Part shown: piece by piece, positions 1 through 7,608 of the stretch
Layout: each line of letters starts with the position of its first letter
Numbering within the stretch: the stretch's first letter is position 1
Source of the DNA: Pseudomonadota bacterium
GTDB taxonomy: Bacteria > Pseudomonadota > Alphaproteobacteria > RF32 > CAG-239
DNA length: 26,894 nucleotides
NCBI GenBank assembly: GCA_018362935.1
Contig: JAHALQ010000019.1
Location: forward strand, 1 to 26,894
Direction of reading: 5' to 3'
Position numbers and translations under genes: made by a program
Notes under the pieces: model-generated
Database searches by the model: none
Told to the model about the DNA's origin: nothing
Seen by the model: the letters and a program-made list of their open reading frames with translations, nothing else

Positions 1-40
1 CCGCAAAAGCTGCGGAGCACAGTAAGAGTTTCAGTTTCAT
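1..40 (-). CDS. N-terminus of an exported protein (partial, runs off the left edge)
   Basis: Reading leftward from position 40, an ATG opens a frame whose first 13 codons give MKLKLLLCSAAFA, a lysine-containing start followed by a hydrophobic, Ala-rich stretch typical of a Sec signal peptide. The frame is open to the window edge, so only the signal peptide is visible and the mature protein cannot be named. A well-formed promoter and an 11-bp dyad lie directly upstream at 57-112, which supports a real, regulated gene. The same upstream module occurs inverted at the right edge of the window, so this may be one member of a duplicated secreted or outer-membrane protein family. The only Shine-Dalgarno-like sequence is a weak AAAGG some 12-15 nt before the ATG. 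Confidence 0.6.
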   Translation of the reverse strand, partial: MKLKLLLCSAAFA

Positions 41-43
41 GTT

Positions 44-142
44 TTTCGACGCCTTTATAATAAGAATGTATTAGACAATTCTTATTATCGGCTATTTCCT
101 GCTTCGAGTCAACAATAAATTAAGGGTGCGGTTGGGACAAAA
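44..142. repeat. Long-range inverted repeat, left copy (promoter module)
   Basis: This stretch matches the reverse complement of 26798-26894 with five substitutions and one 2-nt indel, the indel falling in the loop of the shared dyad. It contains the whole promoter and operator of the partial gene at the left edge. Similarity ends just upstream of the promoter, at GTTGGGACAAAA (131-142), and runs to the end of available sequence on the right side. Confidence 0.85.
57..112 (-). promoter_or_regulatory. Sigma70-type promoter with 11-bp dyad operator (left copy)
   Basis: On the minus strand there is TTGACT (112-107), a 17-nt spacer and GATAAT (89-84), a near-consensus vegetative promoter. An inverted repeat with perfect 11-bp arms (ATAATAAGAAT at 57-67 and its complement at 78-88, 10-nt loop) overlaps the -10 box and the expected start point, so it could be a repressor operator or a 5'-UTR hairpin. 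It sits 17 nt above the ATG of the secreted-protein gene at position 40. Confidence 0.65.
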
Positions 143-204
143 ATTGTGATATGTGATTCGTTATTCGTGATTTGTTTCAGGAGCCGGATTTTTTTGTGCC
201 GCGC

Positions 205-290
205 ACTTGCCGTGCGGGTAACACATACCCGTCGTGCAGGTCATTCCGGCGCAGGCCGGAATCTAAGAGATGCCGGAACAAGTCCGACAT
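205..290. repeat. REP-like palindromic intergenic repeat
   Basis: The gene-free stretch 144-350 holds two compact hairpins: CGGGTA/TACCCG at 215-220 and 226-231 (5-nt loop), and ATTCCGGC/GCCGGAAT at 243-250 and 255-262 (4-nt loop). A GCCGGAACAAGTCCG segment follows at 272-286. The form resembles the dispersed 'CATTCCGGC...GCCGGAAT' intergenic palindromes common in alphaproteobacterial genomes. Nothing coding is convincing here; the 90-aa frame at 270-542 runs antisense over the topA end. Confidence 0.5.
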
Positions 291-351
291 AACAAAGATA
301 AGGAAATATGGTGCGGAATGGTAAAGAAAAACAGCAGATACAAATCACGAA

Positions 352-399
352 TATCATCAACAAAAAGCCTCTCAACTGAGAGGCTTTTTGTTGATGATA
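352..399. terminator. Very long bidirectional terminator overlapping the topA 3' end
   Basis: A perfect inverted repeat with arms of about 24 bp (centre at 375-376) contains a GC core CCTCTCA/TGAGAGG flanked on both sides by A/T runs, so each strand shows a hairpin followed by a T run. The topA stop codon lies inside it: the last topA codons (ending KKPLS) form one arm. It would terminate the plsY-dprA-topA unit and block read-through from the other side. Confidence 0.85.
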
Positions 400-2831
400 T
401 TTATTGCTTCATCCAAAGTCGGCTCGCGGCCTTTGATTTCTTTGGGCAGGGCATAATTGTTTTTGCCGTGCTTCAAATAGGGGCCGTATCGCCCGTTCAT
501 CAGAACAATATCCTGCTTGTCTTTAGGATGTACGCCGAGTGATTTGCCGCTCGGGCGTTCGGGCGCATTTTGCAGAATCTGTTTGGCGCGTTCCAGCGTA
601 ATGTTGAAAATATTATCCTGCCCGGTCAGCGATTTCGACTTATTGCCCTGCTTGAGATAGGGGCCGAATTTGCCGACATTGACCTGAATATCCTCGCCGA
701 GGTCAAACGGCAGCGACAACAGGCGGGTTGCCTGTTCGGCAGTCAGTTCTTCGGGCGCAATATTTTTTGGCAGCGGCGCGCGCTTCGGCTTTTCGGTCGT
801 CGCGGTCGCATCTTCGCCGAGTTGTAAATAATAGCCGTACGGTCCGTGCTTGAGATAAACGTTCATGCCGTTCATCTGGGTGATGACTTTTTCTTCGCCC
901 GATTTAGGTTTGGGCGCTGCCGCGGCTTCTTCGTCGCTGGTATCGACCAACGGTTTGGTATATTTGCATTCCGGATAGTCCGAACAGCCGATAAAGGCGC
1001 CGAATTTGCCGAGCTTGACGCTCAAGCGGCCTTTGCCGCATTCCGGGCAGACGCGCGGGTCTGTTCCGTCTTCGCGCGGCGGGAACAGGTGGTGTGACAA
1101 AACTTCGTCAATCTTCTCAATCACTTCGCTGATTTGCAGCGGCTTGACGGCGTCAATGTTTTTGATAAATTTGACCCAGAAGCCGCCGAGCAGCTTTTTC
1201 CATTCCATTTCGCCGGCCGAAACGTTATCAAGGTATTCTTCCAGCTGCGCGGTAAAGTCATATTCGACATATTTCTTAAAGAAGTTTTCCAGAAAGACCG
1301 TCACAATCCGGCCGCGGTCTTCGGGAATAAAACGCAGCTTCTCGACACGGACATATTTACGTTCCTGCAAGACCGCGATAATCGCCGCATAGGTCGACGG
1401 GCGGCCGATACCGAGTTCTTCCAGCTTTTTGACCAGGCTTGCCTCGGTAAAACGCGGCGGCGGGGTCGTGAAATGCTGTTCGGGGATAATCTCGCCCTTG
1501 CTGACAGCTTCGCCTTCGGTGACATTCGGCAGAATGCGGTTCTCATCGTCATCGTCAGAGTCGTCTTTAGATTCCTGATAAAGTTTTAAGAAACCGTCAA
1601 AATCGATAACCTGACCGTTGGCGCGCAGCACGATTTTGCCGTCGGCAGACGTTGCGTCAATCGCCACTTTGTCCAATACCGCGGGGTTCATCTGGCAGGC
1701 TACGGTGCGTTTCCAGATGAGTTCATAAAGTTTGTGCGCGTCGCTGTCGAGCTTGGCTTCCATTTTCTTAGGCGTGTTCATGACGTCGGACGGACGGATA
1801 GCCTCGTGCGCTTCCTGCGCATTTTTGGATTTGGTTTTATATTCTTTGGCAACTTTGGGCAGATAGGCTTCGCCGAAATATTTTAAAATCGCGTCGCGGC
1901 AGGCGGCAATTGCTTCTTTCGAGAGGTTGACCGCATCGGTACGCATATAGGTAATCAAGCCCTCTTCATAGAGCTTTTGCGCAATCTGCATGGTTTTCTT
2001 GGCGGAAAAACGCAGTTTGCGCGCGGCTTCCTGCTGCAAGGTCGAAGTCGTAAACGGCGGCGCCGGATAACGGTTGGCCTTCTTGCGCTCAACGTTGGAA
2101 ATGGCGAATTCCTGCGCCTCGATTTTGGCTTTGGCTTCCAGAGCTTTGGCTTCGGTATTGAGGTCGAATTTTTCAAGCTTGCCGCCGTCGAGCTGTATCA
2201 GGCGCGATTTTATCAGCGCTTTGGTCTGGGTGAAGAGTTCCGCGTCAATTGTCCAATATTCTTCGGCCTTAAATTTTTCTATCTCGTTTTCGCGGTCGCA
2301 GACCAGGCGCAGCGCTACCGATTGGACACGCCCTGCCGATTTGGAACCGGGAAGTTTGCGCCACAAAACCGGCGACAAGGTAAAGCCGACCAGATAATCC
2401 AGCGCGCGGCGCGCCATATAGGCCGAAACCAGATTGTCGTCAATCTGCCGCGGATTCTGTATGGCCTCGGTTACGGCCGATTTGGTGATTTCATGAAAGA
2501 CCACGCGTTCGATTTTCTTGTCTTTTAAAACTTTTTTGGATTTAAGCTCTTCCAGAATATGCCAGGCAATGGCTTCTCCCTCTCTATCCGGGTCGGAGGC
2601 CAGTACAATCGTGTCGCATTCTTTGACGGCCTTGACAATGTCGGCAAGGCGTTTTTTGCCGCCGGCGCTGAGTTCCCATGTCATTGCAAAATCATTGTCG
2701 GGCAGGACGGAACCATCTTTGCTCGGCAAATCGCGGATATGCCCGAAACTCGCCAGAACCTGATAGTCTTTGCCCAGATATTTGTTGATTGTTTTGGCTT
2801 TGGCCGGAGATTCTACAATAACAAGCTTCAT
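372..2831 (-). CDS. topA: DNA topoisomerase I
   Basis: Type IA topoisomerase that relaxes negative supercoils through a 5'-phosphotyrosine intermediate. The 819-residue length is close to the usual ~865. The Toprim domain opens with VIVESPAKAKT (4-14) and carries the acidic DPDREGE motif (80-86; D80, D82, E84). The catalytic tyrosine is Y295 in GLITYMRTDA. One four-Cys zinc finger (C595, C598, C616, C622) is followed by C-terminal TopoI repeats with GPYGYYL, GKFGPYLK and GRYGPYLK motifs, the alphaproteobacterial arrangement with fewer fingers than E. coli. The start is preceded by AGGAAA. It lies 18 nt below dprA and ends inside its own terminator. Confidence 0.98.
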   Translation of the reverse strand: MKLVIVESPAKAKTINKYLGKDYQVLASFGHIRDLPSKDGSVLPDNDFAMTWELSAGGKKRLADIVKAVKECDTIVLASDPDREGEAIAWHILEELKSKKVLKDKKIERVVFHEITKSAVTEAIQNPRQIDDNLVSAYMARRALDYLVGFTLSPVLWRKLPGSKSAGRVQSVALRLVCDRENEIEKFKAEEYWTIDAELFTQTKALIKSRLIQLDGGKLEKFDLNTEAKALEAKAKIEAQEFAISNVERKKANRYPAPPFTTSTLQQEAARKLRFSAKKTMQIAQKLYEEGLITYMRTDAVNLSKEAIAACRDAILKYFGEAYLPKVAKEYKTKSKNAQEAHEAIRPSDVMNTPKKMEAKLDSDAHKLYELIWKRTVACQMNPAVLDKVAIDATSADGKIVLRANGQVIDFDGFLKLYQESKDDSDDDDENRILPNVTEGEAVSKGEIIPEQHFTTPPPRFTEASLVKKLEELGIGRPSTYAAIIAVLQERKYVRVEKLRFIPEDRGRIVTVFLENFFKKYVEYDFTAQLEEYLDNVSAGEMEWKKLLGGFWVKFIKNIDAVKPLQISEVIEKIDEVLSHHLFPPREDGTDPRVCPECGKGRLSVKLGKFGAFIGCSDYPECKYTKPLVDTSDEEAAAAPKPKSGEEKVITQMNGMNVYLKHGPYGYYLQLGEDATATTEKPKRAPLPKNIAPEELTAEQATRLLSLPFDLGEDIQVNVGKFGPYLKQGNKSKSLTGQDNIFNITLERAKQILQNAPERPSGKSLGVHPKDKQDIVLMNGRYGPYLKHGKNNYALPKEIKGREPTLDEAINIINKKPLS

Positions 2832-2849
2832 CTTTTTTCCTACATAAAA

Positions 2850-3965
2850 TTACTTAATCAGCGCGACCCTGTTGCCGCTTTGGCGTTCGATTCTGCCGCT
2901 CATTTCGAGTTCTAATAATTGCAAGGCCACTTCGGCGGGTGTCAGCCCGCTCAGGCGGATAATCTCGTCAACATATACTCCGTCATGATTTAAATAGTCA
3001 ATGATTTTTAAATCCGCATTGTTGGTTTCGGCTGCTAAATTAGCATCATTTGCCGCAAAAACAAGAGGTTTTTGCGAAATGCGCGATTTTCTGCGCGCAG
3101 GGGTTGGCGTTTGTTTCGGGAGCCGCGCCAGAATGTCCGCCGCATTTTCCGCCAGAACCGCACCGTCTTTTATCAGCCGGTTAGGGCCTTCAGCGCGGGC
3201 TTCCGCCGGCGATCCGGGCACCGCGAAAATCCACCGTCCCATATGTTGTGCCAGCTTTGCCGTAATCAGCGAGCCGGACTTGAGCGTGGCTTCTACCACC
3301 AGCGTGCCGAGGCTCATTGCCGCGACAATCCGGTTGCGCCGCGGGAAAAAGTTTGACTGCGGCGCCGTGCCGAGCGGCAGTTCCGATATAATGCAGCCTT
3401 GGGCGGCAATTTGTTCATAAACGGCGGCGTTTTCTTTCGGATAGATGACGTCAACGCCGCAGCCCAGAACAGCAACGGTTTCACCTTGTTGGCTGCGGGC
3501 ATACATCGCGCCTTTATGAGCGGCGGCGTCAATTCCCCGCGCCATGCCCGAAACGACGCAGACGCCGCTGTTGGACAAGTCGTAGGCAATACGCGAAGCC
3601 GTTTTGCGTCCGTTGATTGAGGCATTGCGCGCGCCGACAATCGCAACGCAGGACGTGTTCTGCAGAATTTCGGGATTGCCGCGCGCATAAAGCAGCGGCG
3701 GGCAGTCTTCAATTAGTTTGAGATGCGGCGGATAGCGCGGGTCGGTGTAAGCTATCAGCTCAATTCCTGCGGCTTGTGCCCGGGATAATTCTGCCTCTGC
3801 CCAGGTGCGCGGGCATAAACGGATTTTTTTGATTTTTTCTGCTTCAAAAAGCGCCGAAGCCGGTGAACCGTAAGATTCAACCAGCTTGTAAAAAGTTACC
3901 GGGCCGACATTTTCGGAGTTAATTAATTGAATAATGTCGAGCAGTTCGTTTTTGTTGTTCGGCAC
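2850..3965 (-). CDS. dprA: DNA processing protein DprA/Smf
   Basis: DprA binds incoming single-stranded DNA and loads RecA during natural transformation. The 371-residue protein has an N-terminal helical region, a Rossmann-like core with VGARNAS (110-116), SGMARGIDAAAH (139-150), GCGVDVIYP and FPRRNRI (207-213), and a C-terminal winged-helix (about 315-371) as in many proteobacterial DprA proteins. The start is a GTG; the GGCGGA ribosome site overlaps the plsY stop codon, so translation is probably coupled. It sits between plsY and topA in one transcription unit, a common alphaproteobacterial order. A comEC gene lies at 15994. Confidence 0.96.
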   Translation of the reverse strand: MPNNKNELLDIIQLINSENVGPVTFYKLVESYGSPASALFEAEKIKKIRLCPRTWAEAELSRAQAAGIELIAYTDPRYPPHLKLIEDCPPLLYARGNPEILQNTSCVAIVGARNASINGRKTASRIAYDLSNSGVCVVSGMARGIDAAAHKGAMYARSQQGETVAVLGCGVDVIYPKENAAVYEQIAAQGCIISELPLGTAPQSNFFPRRNRIVAAMSLGTLVVEATLKSGSLITAKLAQHMGRWIFAVPGSPAEARAEGPNRLIKDGAVLAENAADILARLPKQTPTPARRKSRISQKPLVFAANDANLAAETNNADLKIIDYLNHDGVYVDEIIRLSGLTPAEVALQLLELEMSGRIERQSGNRVALIK

Positions 3966-3976
3966 TTTGTTTCCGC

Positions 3977-4621
3977 CTAGCTTTTCTTTTTAAACGTGAT
4001 TTTGCTTTCTTCGCCGCGGAACAGTCGCGCAAAATTGGCATGGTGGCGAACCAGAATCAAAATGACGATGGCGGTGTAAAAAACGGTGTGCAGTTCGTCG
4101 CTCATAAAATAAGTCATGACCGGAACAGCCGCAGCCGCGACAATCGCGGATAAAGAAGAATAGCGGAACGTAAAAGCCATTGCCAGCCAGATGCCGAGCG
4201 CGGAAAGGGCAATCTGCGGGGTCATGACCAGAACAAAGCCGAAAGCCGAAGCGACGCCTTTGCCGCCTTTGAACTTGAGCCAGACCGGAAAATTGTGCCC
4301 GATAATCGCCATTGAACCGGCAATCAGCGCGGCCAGCGTGTTGGCAGTGCTTTCAATGCCGCAGATATAATAAGTGTCGGCAGGCGCCAGTTTGCAGGCC
4401 AGATAAGCGGCAAAGCCGGCTTTGGACGCGTCGAACAGCACCGTCAGCAGGGCGAGGGTTTTATTGCCCGTGCGCAAAACATTGGTGGCGCCGATGTTGC
4501 CCGAGCCGATTTTGCGGATGTCGCCGTAACCCGCCAGATAGCACAAAACCAGGCCGAAAGGGATGGAACCGAGAAAATAGCCGCCGATTCCCAAAGCGGT
4601 AAACAGATAATCCATAGACAT
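3977..4621 (-). CDS. plsY: Acyl-phosphate glycerol-3-phosphate acyltransferase
   Basis: PlsY is an inner-membrane enzyme that moves an acyl group from acyl-phosphate to glycerol-3-phosphate, the first step of phospholipid synthesis. The 214-residue protein has several hydrophobic segments and the family motifs GSIPFG near residue 18, GSGNIGATNVLRTGNK near 38-53, and GHNFPVWLKFKGGKGVA in the middle, with RHHANFARLFRGEE near the C-terminus. An AAGGAA ribosome site seven nt upstream supports the first ATG. It is the first gene of the plsY-dprA-topA unit; its partner PlsX is not in the window. Confidence 0.97.
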   Translation of the reverse strand: MSMDYLFTALGIGGYFLGSIPFGLVLCYLAGYGDIRKIGSGNIGATNVLRTGNKTLALLTVLFDASKAGFAAYLACKLAPADTYYICGIESTANTLAALIAGSMAIIGHNFPVWLKFKGGKGVASAFGFVLVMTPQIALSALGIWLAMAFTFRYSSLSAIVAAAAVPVMTYFMSDELHTVFYTAIVILILVRHHANFARLFRGEESKITFKKKS

Positions 4622-4654
4622 CAGAAGTTCCTTCGTTTAGTTCAGACTATTTTC

Positions 4655-4683
4655 TTAATATCCTCGAAACTCATTTTTGACAA
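4655..4683 (-). promoter_or_regulatory. Promoter for plsY-dprA-topA
   Basis: On the minus strand TTGTCA (4683-4678), a 17-nt spacer and TATTAA (4660-4655) form a good sigma70-type promoter about 35 nt above the plsY ATG. The rest of the divergent gap to pyrH (4684-4809) is AT-rich; a weaker plus-strand match TTGATG-N18-TTAATA near 4745-4775 could serve pyrH but is not compelling. Confidence 0.55.
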
Positions 4684-4809
4684 CCCTGATTCTCAGTCTG
4701 GTGGAAAGGGCAATTCAAAGTTTTTTCATATAAGCCCTAAAAACTTGATGACAAAACAATTAAAATCGTTAATATTGAGGAAAACAAACCTGCGATCAGA
4801 AGGTGCTTG

Positions 4810-5520
4810 ATGAAACCGATTTACAAGAGAATACTGCTCAAACTATCCGGCGAAGGGCTGATGGGTGACAAAAGTTTCGGCATGTCGGCCGAGGTGATTA
4901 AAGACTTGGCGCGGCAGATAAAAGCCGTGCATGATGCCGGCGTTGAGGTTTGTGTTGTGGTCGGAGCGGGCAATTTGTTTCGCGGCGCGCGCGATGCCGC
5001 CGAGGGAATGAACCGCACGGTGGCTGATCAGGTCGGCATGCTCGGCACGGTCATGAATGCCTTATATATTCAGAATGCGTTGGAAATGATTGGAACGCCG
5101 GTGCGCGTTTTGTCGGGTCTGAGCATTCCCCAGGTCTGCGAAACTTATATGTATCGGCGGGCTTTGCGGCATCTGGAAAAAGGCCGCGTTGTTATTTTTG
5201 CCGCCGGAACCGGTAATCCGTATTTTACCACCGACACCGGCGCCGCGTTGCGCGCCTCGGAAATGCAGTGCGACGTTTTGCTCAAGGCAACTCAGGTTGA
5301 CGGCGTCTATGATTCCGATCCGCGCAAAAATAAAAAAGCCCAAAAATATGAAGCAATCAGTTACGAGGACGTTATCCGGCAGCAGCTCGGCGTTATGGAT
5401 ATGACGGCGGTTTCGCTGGCGCAGGAAAATAATATTCCGATAGTGGTCTTTTCTCAACACGCGCCCGATGCACTGGCCAAGGCCGTTTCCGGCAAGGGCG
5501 AATTTACAATAATTAAATAA
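4810..5520 (+). CDS. pyrH: Uridylate (UMP) kinase
   Basis: PyrH phosphorylates UMP to UDP in pyrimidine nucleotide synthesis and acts as a hexamer of the amino-acid kinase fold. The protein of about 236 residues shows KRILLKLSGEGLMGD at the N-terminus, GAGNLFRG, ADQVGMLGTVMNAL, and the nucleotide-binding GTGNPYFTTDTGAALRA stretch. A TTG precedes the ATG in frame at 4807, but the AGAAGG ribosome site at 4798-4803 is correctly spaced for the ATG at 4810. In most proteobacteria rpsB and tsf lie just upstream; here pyrH is the first gene of the block and is divergent from plsY. Confidence 0.97.
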   Translation: MKPIYKRILLKLSGEGLMGDKSFGMSAEVIKDLARQIKAVHDAGVEVCVVVGAGNLFRGARDAAEGMNRTVADQVGMLGTVMNALYIQNALEMIGTPVRVLSGLSIPQVCETYMYRRALRHLEKGRVVIFAAGTGNPYFTTDTGAALRASEMQCDVLLKATQVDGVYDSDPRKNKKAQKYEAISYEDVIRQQLGVMDMTAVSLAQENNIPIVVFSQHAPDALAKAVSGKGEFTIIK

Positions 5521-5531
5521 GAGGTATAAAT

Positions 5532-6095
5532 ATGTCAGATTTCAGTACAATTAAATCCGAAGCAGCGACACGCATGGATAAGACGATTGAATCTCTGCGC
5601 GCCGACTTTGGCAGCCTGCGTGCCGGACGCGCGCACATCAGCCTGCTCGACGGCATTATGGTTGAAGCCTATGGTTCGATGACGCCGCTGGCGCAGGTCG
5701 GCACCATTTCTGTTCCCGACGCCCGCACTTTGTCGGTCAGCGTTTGGGACAGGGGACTGGCCAAGGCTGTGGAAAAAGCGATTGTGGAATCTGATTTGGG
5801 GTTAAATCCGGCTTCTGACGGCCAGCTGATTCGCATTCCTATTCCGCCGTTGTCAGAAGAACGCCGCAAAGAGCTGATTAAGGTTGCCGGCAAATATTGC
5901 GAAGCTAATAAAGTGGCGATTCGCAATATTCGTCGCGATGCCTTGGACGATGTAAAAAAACTCAAGAAGGACAATGCCTGTTCTGAAGACGACGAAAAAA
6001 GATACGAAAACGAGATTCAGAAAATGACGGATGATTCGGTTAAAAAAATTGACGAGATGTTCGCCCAAAAAGAAAAAGACATTCTGCAGGTATAA
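5532..6095 (+). CDS. frr: Ribosome recycling factor
   Basis: RRF works with EF-G to split post-termination ribosomes. The length of 187 residues is standard (E. coli 185). The N-terminus has the helical TRMDKTIESLRADFGSLRAGR region, followed by the small beta domain and a long charged C-terminal helix with RNIRRDALDDVKKLKKD. A GAGG ribosome site directly after the pyrH stop places the ATG at 5532. The pyrH-frr pairing is near-universal in bacteria. Nothing unusual is seen. Confidence 0.98.
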   Translation: MSDFSTIKSEAATRMDKTIESLRADFGSLRAGRAHISLLDGIMVEAYGSMTPLAQVGTISVPDARTLSVSVWDRGLAKAVEKAIVESDLGLNPASDGQLIRIPIPPLSEERRKELIKVAGKYCEANKVAIRNIRRDALDDVKKLKKDNACSEDDEKRYENEIQKMTDDSVKKIDEMFAQKEKDILQV

Positions 6096-6109
6096 ACAAG
6101 GGCGGACAA

Positions 6110-6817
6110 TTGACTGATACAAAAGATTTAAAGCATCTTGCCATTATTATGGACGGTAACCGCCGCTGGGCCAGAGCCAAAGGGCTTCCGGCCGCCGTCG
6201 GACACAAAAAAGGCGCCGAAAAAGTTCAGGAAATCGTGCGTGCCGCGGCCGACGCAGGCATTCGCTACCTGACGCTTTATGCTTTTTCAACCGAAAACTG
6301 GCAGCGTGAAAAATCCGAAGTCGACACTCTGATGGACTTACTGCGCCAATACCTGAAATCAGAATTAAAGGAAATTCAGGAGAACGGCGTCAGGATAATC
6401 TTTATCGGCGAAAGGTCTATGCTTTCTCCCGATATTGTCGAACAAATGAGCAAAATTGAACAAGATACCCGCGACAACGCCAAAATGACCTTGTGCATTG
6501 CCTTGAGCTACGGTTCACGGCAGGAAATTTTGAACGCGGTTCGCAAAATTGCCGCTTTGGCACAAAAAGGGGATATCAGTCCGACTGAGATTGACGATAA
6601 AATGTTTTCTGATATGCTCTATACCAAAGATATTCCGGATCCTGATTTATTAATTAGGACCAGCGGTGAACAGAGGGTGAGCAATTATCTGTTGTGGCAG
6701 CTTGCTTATTCGGAGTTTTATTTCAGTCCGACGCCGTGGCCCGATTTCAGCAAGGAAGAGCTAACCAGAATTATCGCAGAGTTTAACAGCAGGGAGAGAC
6801 GCTATGGAAAAAACTAA
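6110..6817 (+). CDS. uppS: Undecaprenyl diphosphate synthase (di-trans, poly-cis)
   Basis: UppS condenses isopentenyl-PP onto farnesyl-PP to make the C55 carrier for peptidoglycan and O-antigen. The 235-residue protein has the catalytic MDGNRRWA motif with D15, GHKKGAEK, LTLYAFSTENW and the C-terminal DPDLLIRTSGE plus the substrate-gripping SEFYFSPTPWPDF. The start is a TTG at 6110: it is preceded by AAGGGCGG, and the first in-frame ATG lies inside the catalytic motif, too late for a functional protein. It overlaps cdsA by 14 nt. Confidence 0.97.
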   Translation: MTDTKDLKHLAIIMDGNRRWARAKGLPAAVGHKKGAEKVQEIVRAAADAGIRYLTLYAFSTENWQREKSEVDTLMDLLRQYLKSELKEIQENGVRIIFIGERSMLSPDIVEQMSKIEQDTRDNAKMTLCIALSYGSRQEILNAVRKIAALAQKGDISPTEIDDKMFSDMLYTKDIPDPDLLIRTSGEQRVSNYLLWQLAYSEFYFSPTPWPDFSKEELTRIIAEFNSRERRYGKN

Positions 6818-7592
6818 ACTCCGGTCATTAATCAAACGTACCGTTACTTCATTAATTCTCGCCCCGGCGGTTATCGGCTGTCTGTATGTCGGGTATCCGC
6901 TTGTTCAGCTGTTGGTATTCATGGCCGGCGCCATGCTCGCCTGGGAATGGTCGCATATGGTGCCTAACTCGCGCGGCGCATTTTATACGGCGCTGTATAC
7001 GTTTGTTGTCGGCGTTGCCGTTTTGCTCGGTTCGTGGCTCGCTTTTTTTGTAAGTTTGTTTTTCGGTATTGTTTTGGCCTTTGTCAAATCCTCGGGCGAA
7101 ACCCGCCGCAAATTGTTAATACTCGGCGTGCCGTATATTTCAATCGGGCTTGGCTCAATTATCTGGCTTTATGAACTGGTCGGCTTTGCCGTCACATTGT
7201 GGTTTGTTCTGGTCGTCTGGGCGGTGGATGTCGGCGGTTATGTCGTCGGCTGCAGCCTCAAAGGGCCGAAACTGGCGCCCAAAGTCAGCCCCAACAAAAC
7301 CTGGTCGGGTCTGCTTGGCGGCATGCTTTTCTCAATAGGTATCAGCACCGCTTTTTGCTACTATGTCGGTGCGGGCGCACACGCGTTGTACTATGGCATG
7401 CTGGCGGCAATGATTGCCGTTATCGCCCAGATCGGCGACTTGGTTGAATCAGCTATGAAGCGTTCGCTCAATCTCAAAGATTCGAGTGATTTGATTCCCG
7501 GGCACGGCGGCATCTTCGATCGCATTGACGGCCTGATTTTTGCCGCGCCGGTTGTATATATTTTCTTCAGATATGTGTTGTTTCTGATATAA
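6804..7592 (+). CDS. cdsA: Phosphatidate cytidylyltransferase (CDP-diglyceride synthase)
   Basis: CdsA makes CDP-diacylglycerol from CTP and phosphatidate, the branch point of phospholipid synthesis, in the inner membrane. The 262-residue protein is strongly hydrophobic with multiple predicted membrane segments and carries the complete CDS signature at residues 216-240: S-x-M-K-R, then K-D-S-S-D, then P-G-H-G-G-I-F-D-R. Its ATG lies inside uppS, indicating translational coupling. Its stop codon overlaps the ribosome site of rseP. In many proteobacteria dxr follows here; it is missing from this block. Confidence 0.97.
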   Translation: MEKTKLRSLIKRTVTSLILAPAVIGCLYVGYPLVQLLVFMAGAMLAWEWSHMVPNSRGAFYTALYTFVVGVAVLLGSWLAFFVSLFFGIVLAFVKSSGETRRKLLILGVPYISIGLGSIIWLYELVGFAVTLWFVLVVWAVDVGGYVVGCSLKGPKLAPKVSPNKTWSGLLGGMLFSIGISTAFCYYVGAGAHALYYGMLAAMIAVIAQIGDLVESAMKRSLNLKDSSDLIPGHGGIFDRIDGLIFAAPVVYIFFRYVLFLI

Positions 7593-7608
7593 GAGGTGTA
7601 TTTTTATT

